From a virus: a stretch of 40,758 bases of DNA. The notes below the pieces were generated by a model that saw only the letters and a list, made by a program, of their open reading frames with translations, was not told the origin of the DNA and did not search any database. Made by a program: the position numbers and the translations under genes. Numbering within the stretch: the stretch's first letter is position 1; each line of letters opens with the position of its first letter. The stretch is taken from IMG/VR virus record IMGVR_UViG_3300020034_000041, positions 1-40,758 of that record. The stretch is one strand, 5' to 3'. Positions 13,120 through 20,006 of this stretch are shown one piece after another.

Positions 13120-13968
13120 ATGATTACGCCCCTCGCCCCAACTGGAGAAGAACTCATATTCTACAACTATAAAGAACCGTTGGAGCCTATTAAAAATGGT
13201 TTCGGATATATGGGTGTAGTTCTATCGAATAAAGAAGAGACCCGCATTCAGTGTCACATCTGTGGGAAGCTGTTTGAAGAAGTGGGTACTCATGCTCGAC
13301 AGGCTCACAAAATCAAAGTCAAAGAATATAAACAAAAGTTCGGACTCTCTTTCAACACGTCTCTTATATCTGAAAGTATTCGTACTGCCCGGAAGATACG
13401 AACTCTCAAGTGGCTCGCAACTATGTCTCCTAAAGAAAGAGCTCATCAGAGGGAACGTGCTCGGCAAGGAATTATTGAGTGGCATCGAAAACAAAGATTA
13501 AAGCACGGAGCAAAATATCCTGACTTTAAGTTGAGTCTTGAAGTTAAAAACAAACGAGGTACATGCCCTGATCAGCTTCTCTATAAGATCAAAGTAGTTG
13601 CCGAAAAGTTAGGCCACAGTCCTTCACTAAGTGAGTTTGTAGACTATTATCAGTCACAAAGGTTCCTCGCTACTATCATCAAAACATTCGGTTCTTGGAT
13701 AAATGCGAAAAAGATGGCAGGACATGGTGAACCACTACCTTTAGGAAACCCAAAAGGTTTTAAGAAACCTAAATATCACGATGAAGAACTCTTAGAATAC
13801 CTTCAAATGTTCTACAAAGAGAATAAAAAAATACCTACAGAAACAGATGCTAGACGTGGTTTAATCCCTTCGAGTTCTCTTTATAAAAGACGTTTTGGAG
13901 GCCTCCCTGCTGCTCGAGAACTTGCCGGTATACATGAGAAGGTGGGGCGATGGGTCAAAAAGAATTAG
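13120..13968 (+). CDS. MucR-type zinc finger with HNH-associated repeats
   Basis: This 282-residue protein, from the ATG at 13120, has a Ros/MucR-like zinc finger (C45, C48, H58, H63, then VKEYKQKFGLS), a basic helical linker and two copies of the homing-endonuclease-associated repeat (about 150-202 with KTFGSWINAKKMAGH, and 220-272 with RRFGGLPAARELAGI). All parts are DNA-binding modules and no nuclease active site is visible, so a sequence-specific regulator or an endonuclease-derived DNA-binding protein is likely. The start directly follows the upstream stop. The frame also opens earlier at 13060 inside that gene. Confidence 0.75.
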   Translation: MITPLAPTGEELIFYNYKEPLEPIKNGFGYMGVVLSNKEETRIQCHICGKLFEEVGTHARQAHKIKVKEYKQKFGLSFNTSLISESIRTARKIRTLKWLATMSPKERAHQRERARQGIIEWHRKQRLKHGAKYPDFKLSLEVKNKRGTCPDQLLYKIKVVAEKLGHSPSLSEFVDYYQSQRFLATIIKTFGSWINAKKMAGHGEPLPLGNPKGFKKPKYHDEELLEYLQMFYKENKKIPTETDARRGLIPSSSLYKRRFGGLPAARELAGIHEKVGRWVKKN

Positions 13969-14242
13969 ACTGTTGATAACTCTTATTGATTATGTGGTAC
14001 AATACATAAGGACTAACTTATAAGTCCATATAAGGTAGTATAATGATTAATGTAATACCCATAATCAAGGATCAAACAGTATAAGTGGTACATCTTTTTT
14101 ACTTAGTCTAGAAAATTATAATACTACTTAGTTATTATATATTTATATAATTATATAATAACTAAGTTATATTAAAATATTTACCCGATTTGTAAAAAGC
14201 TGTGGGAGGTATGCAAGCGTATTATTATTTATAAATAAACTT
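13969..14242. other. A/T-rich intergenic region with palindromes
   Basis: This 274-base gap holds no credible gene. It contains TGTTGATAA (13971-13979, one base off a DnaA box), the perfect palindrome ACTTATAAGT (14016-14025) and a 16-bp A/T stem at 14126-14167. The downstream HTH gene has no clear promoter inside it. The region may be an origin, a DNA-unwinding element or a binding region for the adjacent DNA-binding proteins. Confidence 0.5.
14126..14167. repeat. 16-bp perfect A/T inverted repeat
   Basis: Arms 14126-14141 and 14152-14167 are exact reverse complements around a 10-base A/T loop. No T-tract follows and there is no GC clamp, so it is a poor terminator. Cruciform or strand-opening function, or binding by a dimeric protein, is more likely. 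Confidence 0.6.
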
Positions 14243-14617
14243 ATGTTAAATATACCCAAGACAAATCCATATGAAGAGTTGTCGGATAAGGAAGTTCAAA
14301 TTTTAAAATTATCAGAACAAAAGGTACCCGCTTGGAAGATTGCTCAAGAACTTGGAGTGAGCTACGGTACTGTTAATAATATGAAAGCAGCGATGCGAGC
14401 GAAAGGAGTCGCTGTAGTAGCTCTAGGTAAGTACACGAAGCTCACAGAAGAGATGCGAGCAAAGATCATAGTTTTGGATAGTCAGCAAAAGAAAAATGCT
14501 GATATGGCATTTGAATTAGGTACTACTGTGCCAACACTCTCCCACTGGAAATCTATAATGCGAACCGAGGGTACTGTGTTTAAAACAGCAGGTATCGGCC
14601 GACCAAAACGGGGATAA
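14243..14617 (+). CDS. Double helix-turn-helix regulator
   Basis: This 124-residue protein has two HTH units: about 29-50 (AWKIAQELGVSYGTVNNM) and about 85-106 (NADMAFELGTTVPTLSHWK). The first is of the LuxR/Sigma-4 kind and follows SDKEVQILKL. The C-terminus is basic (GRPKRG). Operator O3 begins 9 bases after its stop, and identical or similar operators lie at the two early promoter regions, so it is the best candidate for the regulator that binds them. That link is inferred from position. Confidence 0.7.
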   Translation: MLNIPKTNPYEELSDKEVQILKLSEQKVPAWKIAQELGVSYGTVNNMKAAMRAKGVAVVALGKYTKLTEEMRAKIIVLDSQQKKNADMAFELGTTVPTLSHWKSIMRTEGTVFKTAGIGRPKRG

Positions 14618-14624
14618 CTTAATC

Positions 14625-14652
14625 TTGCTGTCAATTCACCGCATGGTAGAAT
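14625..14652 (+). promoter_or_regulatory. Rightward promoter over operator O3
   Basis: TTGCTG (14625-14630), a 16-base spacer and TAGAAT (14647-14652) form a moderate sigma70 promoter. The gene's ATG at 14659 lies six bases after the -10, so this would be a leaderless transcript. The -35 overlaps the operator at 14626-14643. Confidence 0.5.
14626..14643. promoter_or_regulatory. Operator-like palindrome O3
   Basis: TGCTGTCAATTCACCGCA is the exact reverse complement of O2 at 11751-11768. Eighteen matching bases nearly 3 kb apart, both at a -35 hexamer, are hard to explain by chance and suggest a shared regulator. Confidence 0.65.
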
Positions 14653-14658
14653 TGTCTC

Positions 14659-14835
14659 ATGACAGCAAAGAGATCACGAGCAAGTAAGGCACGGTGGGCG
14701 AAAATTCCTCCCGAGGAGCGAAGTAAGATAATGAGTATAAAGGCGAAGCGTAAGCATCGTCTTATTTCGCGTGAGGATAGGAAGAAATTTTCTAAGGTAA
14801 TGCTTAAGGCCAGATTATTAAAGAGGGGTTACTAA
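14659..14835 (+). CDS. 58-residue basic miniprotein
   Basis: The protein is very basic, with two similar helical stretches (SRASKARWAKIPPEERSKIM and REDRKKFSKVMLKARLLK). KARWAK-type motifs occur in small phage nucleic-acid-binding proteins. It sits directly behind the O3 promoter with an apparent leaderless start, and opens the block that leads to the chaperonin genes. Confidence 0.55.
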   Translation: MTAKRSRASKARWAKIPPEERSKIMSIKAKRKHRLISREDRKKFSKVMLKARLLKRGY

Positions 14836-14845
14836 TTTTTATTTT

Positions 14846-15088
14846 ATGAATCAGGATATTACATCAGAGCAACAGCAGGATATTAATGATCGAGTAGCGA
14901 AGTTTCGTGAGGGGTATTTGGATTTGGTGAAGCAGTATGAGGTTGATTTTGTTTCCTACCCACAGTTCATTCAAACTCGAGGAGGAGCATTTCAAGTGGT
15001 TACACCGATTAATCTTGTAGATAAAAAATATCTTCCGACTCCAAGTCCACTTCAGCAGAATGATGAGGGTAAAATTATTAAAGAGTGA
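14846..15088 (+). CDS. Small hypothetical protein upstream of chaperonins
   Basis: This 80-residue protein has a helical N-terminus (KFREGYLDLVKQYEVDF) and a C-terminal block (QTRGGAFQVVTPINLVDKKY). I do not recognise it as a named family. Its stop overlaps the next start as TGATG, so it belongs to the chaperonin operon and may be a co-factor or substrate-related protein. Confidence 0.6.
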   Translation: MNQDITSEQQQDINDRVAKFREGYLDLVKQYEVDFVSYPQFIQTRGGAFQVVTPINLVDKKYLPTPSPLQQNDEGKIIKE

Positions 15089-15273
15089 TGAGTATCTGGA
15101 AACGCATTAAGAACTTGTGGAAGCTTTCGGGCTTTGAGTTTAATAATTTGGTAGAGGCAGAGTCCGATATAAAACTATTCTCACAGGGATCTTTCTTTGC
15201 AAAAGGTAAGGCGCAGGTTGTTGATATGCGAGATCCATTATCAGTTGATCTAGGAGAAAACGATGACAAATAA
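15088..15273 (+). CDS. Small hypothetical protein before GroES
   Basis: This 61-residue protein, from the ATG at 15088, starts with an amphipathic basic helix (SIWKRIKNLWKLSGFEF) and ends in an acidic tail. Its end overlaps the GroES start by 11 bases. It has no motif, and the N-terminal helix might contact membranes or nucleic acid. Confidence 0.55.
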   Translation: MSIWKRIKNLWKLSGFEFNNLVEAESDIKLFSQGSFFAKGKAQVVDMRDPLSVDLGENDDK

Positions 15274-15529
15274 ATTCATACCATATTTTGATAAGATTCA
15301 GGTGATGCCTTTTAAACAGGATTCTATCATCATGAGTCAGGATGAAAATCTCATTGAGGCAGGCGAGGTAGTTGCTATCGGGGAGCAGGTAACATTTGTG
15401 AAGGTGGGAGACATTGTTTATTTCGATTCATGGGGATGTTCAAAGACTCCAGAGATTGATGGTGTGAGGCATTATGTTGTGCCGGAGAAGTCAGAGTTAA
15501 TTCTTGGAAAGAATGAGAGTAGCCAATAG
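15263..15529 (+). CDS. groES-like: GroES-like co-chaperonin
   Basis: This 88-residue protein has the Cpn10 layout: a first strand (DKIQVMPFK), a mobile-loop region containing IIM (22-24, where GroES has IVL), EAGEVVAIG (32-40), VKVGDIVYFDSWG (46-58), IDGVRHYVVPE (65-75) and a final ELILG. GroES caps the GroEL chamber. Length and order match the family. Its gene is followed, after one small gene, by a GroEL homologue, so the phage appears to carry both halves of a folding chamber. Confidence 0.85.
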   Translation: MTNKFIPYFDKIQVMPFKQDSIIMSQDENLIEAGEVVAIGEQVTFVKVGDIVYFDSWGCSKTPEIDGVRHYVVPEKSELILGKNESSQ

Positions 15530-15725
15530 TGAATGTGTTGCAGGCTTTCTTCATGATTATCAAGTCAGGAGAAGTACTGATGAGGGCATTGTGGAGCAGT
15601 GTACTCGATGCAAGGACAAGAAGTTCTTTCATGTGAAGACTCCAAACTATATCTATCTTTCGTACCATGTGAGGAGCGCATTACAAAGAAACCATAAGCG
15701 ATTTAACAAAGAATATGTCAGATAA
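15513..15725 (+). CDS. Zinc-binding small protein between GroES and GroEL
   Basis: This 70-residue protein is read from the ATG at 15513. It has FLHDYQVRRSTDEG, EQCTRCKDKKFFH, and a Lys/Arg-rich C-terminus (RNHKRFNKEYVR). C9 and the CTRC pair with nearby His form a probable zinc site. It overlaps GroES by 17 bases and the GroEL start by 11, so it is translated with them. It could be a chaperonin accessory factor or a packaging-related protein; this is unresolved. Confidence 0.6.
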   Translation: MRVANSECVAGFLHDYQVRRSTDEGIVEQCTRCKDKKFFHVKTPNYIYLSYHVRSALQRNHKRFNKEYVR

Positions 15726-17157
15726 TTTTTATTTAAAGGAAGGGGTTGAGAGTGTGATTCGAGGTATTGAAAAGACTACCTCGATTATTAAAGGTACCTA
15801 TGGCGCGGCTGGAGGAAATATTATTGTCGAAGAGTTGGGATATCCGTATCATCGGATTACGAATGATGGAAAGCTTATTGTTGATAAAATAAAGCTTGCT
15901 GATCCACTGGAGAATTTGGGAGCTAACATTATTAAGGAAGCGGGAGACAAAGCAGATCATGATTCAGGTGATGGACGTAAGACTACTATGATTCTTACAG
16001 AGGCAATCTTTAAGGAGTCTCGAGGATTGAAGGGCACACCAATGGAGGTGAAGCGATCACTTGATGCGTGTTTACCTATTATTTTGAAGTCTCTTGATGA
16101 ACAGAAGAGAACTATTGGTGTTGATGAGGTAGAAGCTGTTGCACGTGTATCATCCGAGAGTGTGGAGATAGGGAAGATGCTCGCAGAGATCTATGCACAG
16201 ATTGGCAAAGATGGAATTGTGGAGGTTGATAACTCAAACCTTCCGGAAACATTTTATGAGATCACAGAGGGTGTGAGGCTTCGAGGTGCAAAGTCCTTTG
16301 GTGATTATTCATTCACAGAGCCGGGCAAGGCTGTGTTCAAGAACCCAAAGATTCTTATTACAAAAGATAAGATCACATCAGTCGATCAGCTCGAGGCTGT
16401 GATGAAGCATTTGGTTGCAGGTGGTGTGAATGAATTGGTGATTTACTGTGATGACATAGATATGTCGGTAGCGGGTAGACTCGCGATGACTCATCTTCAG
16501 GGAGGATTTAAGACTCTTATAATTAAGGCTCCAACACTGTGGAAGGATTGGTTGTTTGAAGATTTTGCTAAAATAACTGGAGCAACGATAGTTGATACTA
16601 AGGAAGGTAAAACATTCAAGGGACTCACTATGAATGATTTGGGTACGTGCTCTAAGATCATTACGACCAAGGAGGAAACACGAGTACTGGGTATAAAAGA
16701 TATCACTGAATATTTGAAAGAGCTTGAAGTAAAGGGAACTGATGAGGCAAAGCTACGAGCCTCGTGGCTTCAGACAAAGGTTGCTGTGCTTAAGGTTGGT
16801 GCGAATAGTGAATCAGAACTTTCGTATATATCTAAGAAGGCGAAGGATGCATGTAATGCATCATATTTGGCTTTGAAAGATGGAGTAGTTATTGGAGGAG
16901 GGATAGCTCTCCATAGATGTATTGGAGTTCTTCCCAATACTATTGGAGGAAAAATATTAGCCAAAGTTCTTCAATACCCATATAACCAAATTATGGAAAA
17001 TATGGGGGTTACTTCATTGAATGTATCAGATGATATTATGGATCCATCGCTTGTTGTGAAGAATGCAATAAAAAATGCTGTGTCGATAGCGGGCACTATT
17101 ATTACGACGAATGGTGTTATAATAAAACCAAAGGAATTACATGAGAATATTCACTAA
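15715..17157 (+). CDS. groEL-like: GroEL-like chaperonin
   Basis: This 480-residue protein aligns with GroEL throughout. ATP-site residues are kept: TND (D51, like D52), GDG (D86, like D87), an aspartate in KKAKDACNAS (like D398) and the GGG of VVIGGGIAL. The GDGTTT motif reads GDGRKT, changing two threonines. The apical domain is present (about 180-350). The length is well below the usual 545 or so: the C-terminal GGM tail is absent and the last equatorial region is shorter. Chaperonins of this kind fold proteins in a chamber, possibly capsid or tail proteins. Confidence 0.9.
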   Translation: MSDNFYLKEGVESVIRGIEKTTSIIKGTYGAAGGNIIVEELGYPYHRITNDGKLIVDKIKLADPLENLGANIIKEAGDKADHDSGDGRKTTMILTEAIFKESRGLKGTPMEVKRSLDACLPIILKSLDEQKRTIGVDEVEAVARVSSESVEIGKMLAEIYAQIGKDGIVEVDNSNLPETFYEITEGVRLRGAKSFGDYSFTEPGKAVFKNPKILITKDKITSVDQLEAVMKHLVAGGVNELVIYCDDIDMSVAGRLAMTHLQGGFKTLIIKAPTLWKDWLFEDFAKITGATIVDTKEGKTFKGLTMNDLGTCSKIITTKEETRVLGIKDITEYLKELEVKGTDEAKLRASWLQTKVAVLKVGANSESELSYISKKAKDACNASYLALKDGVVIGGGIALHRCIGVLPNTIGGKILAKVLQYPYNQIMENMGVTSLNVSDDIMDPSLVVKNAIKNAVSIAGTIITTNGVIIKPKELHENIH

Positions 17158-17293
17158 ATGTCCAGTTTGTAGGAAGAGAGCATTCATTGTACGTGTGAGG
17201 ACATATGTTCATCCTAAAGTTGGATGGATGAAGTCACAAACAGAACAGTGTGGTAAATGTTTTAAGAATATTCGCAAGCTAATGAATTCCTGA
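17141..17293 (+). CDS. Zinc-ribbon miniprotein after GroEL
   Basis: This 50-residue protein has CPVC (C7, C10) and CGKC (C37, C40), the classic two-knuckle zinc ribbon, with basic residues between (KRAFIVRVR). It overlaps the GroEL stop by 17 bases. It could bind nucleic acid or protein. Genes of this shape recur through the window. Confidence 0.65.
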   Translation: MRIFTKCPVCRKRAFIVRVRTYVHPKVGWMKSQTEQCGKCFKNIRKLMNS

Positions 17294-17319
17294 TTCGGTT
17301 TTTGGGTTTTTAAACTAAT

Positions 17320-17664
17320 ATGGCAACAGTTCAAGAAACAGCGCCACAAAACGGAAGAAAAGGAGGACGACCGAAAGGATCGGTCGGTAATCATACTCTT
17401 CAAGCGCAACAAGCAAAGATTCGATTGATTGAGATGTACAAAGTAGCATCTGAATCTATAAATTTAGTATTGATTGAAAAAGCTTTGAAGGGAGATATTT
17501 TAGCAATCAAAGAATTGCATGAACGCGTGTGGGGCAAGGCATATCAAGCGGGAGAGATTGATGTGACGTCGCAAGGTAAACCTCTTTCATTAACGGATGA
17601 CCAATATAAACAAGCTCTCGCAGCAGCAGTTAAGAGAAGCAGTGGCGACCAAAGCAGCTCATGA
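17320..17664 (+). CDS. Probable small terminase subunit
   Basis: This 114-residue protein starts with a basic GRKGGRPKGSVGNHTL segment (an AT-hook-like GRPKGS), then helices with IEKALKGDILAIKELHERVW and a short tail. Small phage DNA-binding proteins of this shape precede the large terminase and recognise packaging sites. It overlaps the next gene by 68 bases. Neighbourhood plus the GRPKGS/helix pattern supports the call, though the family is diverse. Confidence 0.7.
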   Translation: MATVQETAPQNGRKGGRPKGSVGNHTLQAQQAKIRLIEMYKVASESINLVLIEKALKGDILAIKELHERVWGKAYQAGEIDVTSQGKPLSLTDDQYKQALAAAVKRSSGDQSSS

Positions 17665-19687
17665 CGGCTTCCCTGAATATTGCGTAGTAATAGATCCAAA
17701 ATATCAGCTTGAATGGTTTCATCAGCAAATAGCTTTGAAGCTAGAAGAAGCAATCAAGCGAGTAGAGAATGGCGAGGACGTGCGCCTAATGATTTTCATG
17801 CCGCCCCGACATGGAAAATCTGACACAGCTACACAAAAATTTCCATCGTGGGTATTGGGTCGTCATCCCGAGTGGCCTTTTATTGTTGCATCATACTCAC
17901 AAGAACTTGCGACGGACTTCGGACAGGGCACGCGAGATCTCATGGAGAGTGATAATTATAAAGCTGTGTTTGAAACGAGATTGCGTGCTGACACACAAGC
18001 GAAAGCGAAATGGATGACTGACGAAAAGGGAGGCTATACAGCAGTGGGAGTCGGAGGAGCAATTACTGGACGAGGATTTAAAGTAGGGATAGTGGACGAT
18101 CCATTTAAAAATCGAGAAGAAGCTGACTCACCTGTAACACGTGAAGGAGTTCATAAGTGGTGGCGCTCGACATTTTATACGCGACAAGAAGGAAATACTT
18201 TGATCGTGCTTATTCTCACGAGGTGGCATGATGACGATCTTGCAGGAAGACTTTTAAAAGAACAGCAGGAAGCAGAGAAGTTTGGCGAAGACAATATTGA
18301 TAAGTGGGAAGTGCTTCAGTTCAAAGCGATTGCTGAAGAAGAAGAACTTCATAGAAAGATGGGCGCAGCTCTGTGGCCGAAGAAGTTTAGTGTACCGAAG
18401 CTCATGCGTACAAAAGCGTCCCTTGGAGGGTATGAGTGGTCAGCACTCTATCAACAGAATCCTATTGATGAGGCTAATCAGGAATTTAAACGTGAGTGGT
18501 TACAATACAAAACGTTTGAAGAAGTAGGAAAGATGACGACAAGAAAGTTTGCCACTATCGACACAGCACTCTCGAAGAATGCGAAGAGTGACTTTACCGG
18601 TGTCACACGTAACTACGTGAGTGATAATAATGACTGGCACTTTCGAAGTACACGTTATCGTATAAGTTCAAAGCAATTGATTGATCTTGTTTTCACACTT
18701 CATACAGAAGGCTTAATTGGTATTGAAGAGGGCGCATATATATCCGCTGTTGAACCATTTCTAAAAGACGAGATGAATGCTCGAGGAGTGTATCCAAATG
18801 TCGTACCTTTGAAGCATGGGGGTACGATGAAGGAGACACGTATCAGAGGATTAATTCCACGTTATCAAAACAAAAAGATCTTTCACATTGTCGGAGAATG
18901 TACTGATCTCGAAGAAGAATATCTACGCTTTCCAAAGGCAGTACATGATGATTGTTTGGATTCAGCTGCATATCAAAACCACGTTGCAGCGCCACCGGCA
19001 GCAGGTGTCGGTGATCGTTTGACATATACTGATCTCGAACAAAATCTAACATCAGCAGTGAACTCACAGGAAGGTACAATCATTATTGGAATCTCTACAG
19101 CTACACCGATTCATTATGTGGTAGGAAACAAAGAGGGCGTGTTCTTTAATCGTAACTGTAAGAATGTAAAGAAGCCTTATGAAGAGATCGAAACGCTCAT
19201 TAGACGATGGACGAATGTGTTCATTATTGCCGATCAGGTTGGTGACACACTTGGCCTTAAGGAGCTTCAGGATAAATACCCAGGCAAAATAATCATCGCA
19301 TGGTTGAAGACTGATCCAACATCACAAAACATTGTGAAGTGGGGGGACGGCGATTCATACGGACAAGTTAATGTAGGGAAGAGTGCTGTCATTCAAATGC
19401 TTATCGACGAACTACGAGATACAAGACTTCCTCTTAGTGGCACGCGAGAAGATTGGCAGCCAATGATTGATGAGTTTGTAAATCTTTATCGTAAGTGGGA
19501 GATCAATGCTATTGGTGAGCGAGAGTCATCATGGGATTCGAGTGGGCCACAAAATTACATTAAGTCCATGATCTTCTTTCGTGTAGGTATGAGTCGATAC
19601 GCTACATCGGAAGCTGTGATTGTAGGTAATGACATGCTGGCGCATTTGCCGACTGCTAAAATATTCAACGATGGCCTCACATTCTGA
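17597..19687 (+). CDS. terL: Large terminase subunit with extra C-terminal domain
   Basis: This 696-residue protein is the packaging motor. The ATPase has Walker A PPRHGKSD (69-76), Walker B VGIVDD (163-168) and a coupling motif LTRWHDDDLAGRLL (208-220). The nuclease is RNase H-like with D322 (ATIDTAL), E377/E378 and a DDCLD motif (451-455). Ordinary terminases of this type end near residue 465. Here a second region (about 490-665) looks like another terminase nuclease domain (IADQVGDTLGLKEL, REDWQPMIDEFVNLYRKW, SGPQNYIKSMIFFRVGMSR), but two expected Asp are Ser500 and Asn653. Confidence 0.92.
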   Translation: MTNINKLSQQQLREAVATKAAHDGFPEYCVVIDPKYQLEWFHQQIALKLEEAIKRVENGEDVRLMIFMPPRHGKSDTATQKFPSWVLGRHPEWPFIVASYSQELATDFGQGTRDLMESDNYKAVFETRLRADTQAKAKWMTDEKGGYTAVGVGGAITGRGFKVGIVDDPFKNREEADSPVTREGVHKWWRSTFYTRQEGNTLIVLILTRWHDDDLAGRLLKEQQEAEKFGEDNIDKWEVLQFKAIAEEEELHRKMGAALWPKKFSVPKLMRTKASLGGYEWSALYQQNPIDEANQEFKREWLQYKTFEEVGKMTTRKFATIDTALSKNAKSDFTGVTRNYVSDNNDWHFRSTRYRISSKQLIDLVFTLHTEGLIGIEEGAYISAVEPFLKDEMNARGVYPNVVPLKHGGTMKETRIRGLIPRYQNKKIFHIVGECTDLEEEYLRFPKAVHDDCLDSAAYQNHVAAPPAAGVGDRLTYTDLEQNLTSAVNSQEGTIIIGISTATPIHYVVGNKEGVFFNRNCKNVKKPYEEIETLIRRWTNVFIIADQVGDTLGLKELQDKYPGKIIIAWLKTDPTSQNIVKWGDGDSYGQVNVGKSAVIQMLIDELRDTRLPLSGTREDWQPMIDEFVNLYRKWEINAIGERESSWDSSGPQNYIKSMIFFRVGMSRYATSEAVIVGNDMLAHLPTAKIFNDGLTF

Positions 19688-19886
19688 ATTAGATTTAACA
19701 CTTGTGAATTTAACTCCTGAAGATGCGGAGCTTTTTCTGCAGTTTCAAAAGCATTATAAGTTCATGCAACTTATGGAATCAGTCGATGCCTTTACAATCA
19801 GAGGAGGAAGTGTCACAGTCCATTTTGATAACCTTGGGGGAGTGGGCAGTATTGATGTCCAACGCAGGTATAAACTTATCCCCTGA
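19671..19886 (+). CDS. Small hypothetical protein after terminase
   Basis: This 71-residue protein, from the ATG at 19671, overlaps the terminase end by 17 bases. It has a helical N-terminal half (TPEDAELFLQFQKHYKFM) and a beta-like C-terminal half with TIRGGSVTVHFDNLGG. Small proteins in this position are common in phages but I cannot assign a role. Confidence 0.6.
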   Translation: MASHSELDLTLVNLTPEDAELFLQFQKHYKFMQLMESVDAFTIRGGSVTVHFDNLGGVGSIDVQRRYKLIP

Positions 19887-19965
19887 TGGTCTCTTGCATA
19901 CATTTAAAGATTAAGGGATAATTAAGACACAGTTTAATAGATTCGATTTTGCCCACACTCAACAC

Positions 19966-19999
19966 AGAGAGGCACGCCAATGCGTGCTTCTCTTTTTTT
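19966..19999 (+). terminator. Strong intrinsic terminator
   Basis: AGAGAGGCACGC (19966-19977) pairs with GCGTGCTTCTCT (19982-19993), 12 positions with one G-T wobble, around a 4-base CAAT loop and followed by seven T. It separates the terminase transcription unit from the structural genes. The portal ATG lies 8 bases beyond the T-run, so portal transcription must start near here or read through. Confidence 0.85.
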
Positions 20000-20006
20000 A
20001 TATCTT

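Noticed and set aside
8760-14620. Recurrent GGGGATAA near promoters as another operator
   Set aside because: It occurs at several places including coding sequence, and the shared part is too short and variable; only TGTGGATAA at 11739 was kept as a DnaA box.
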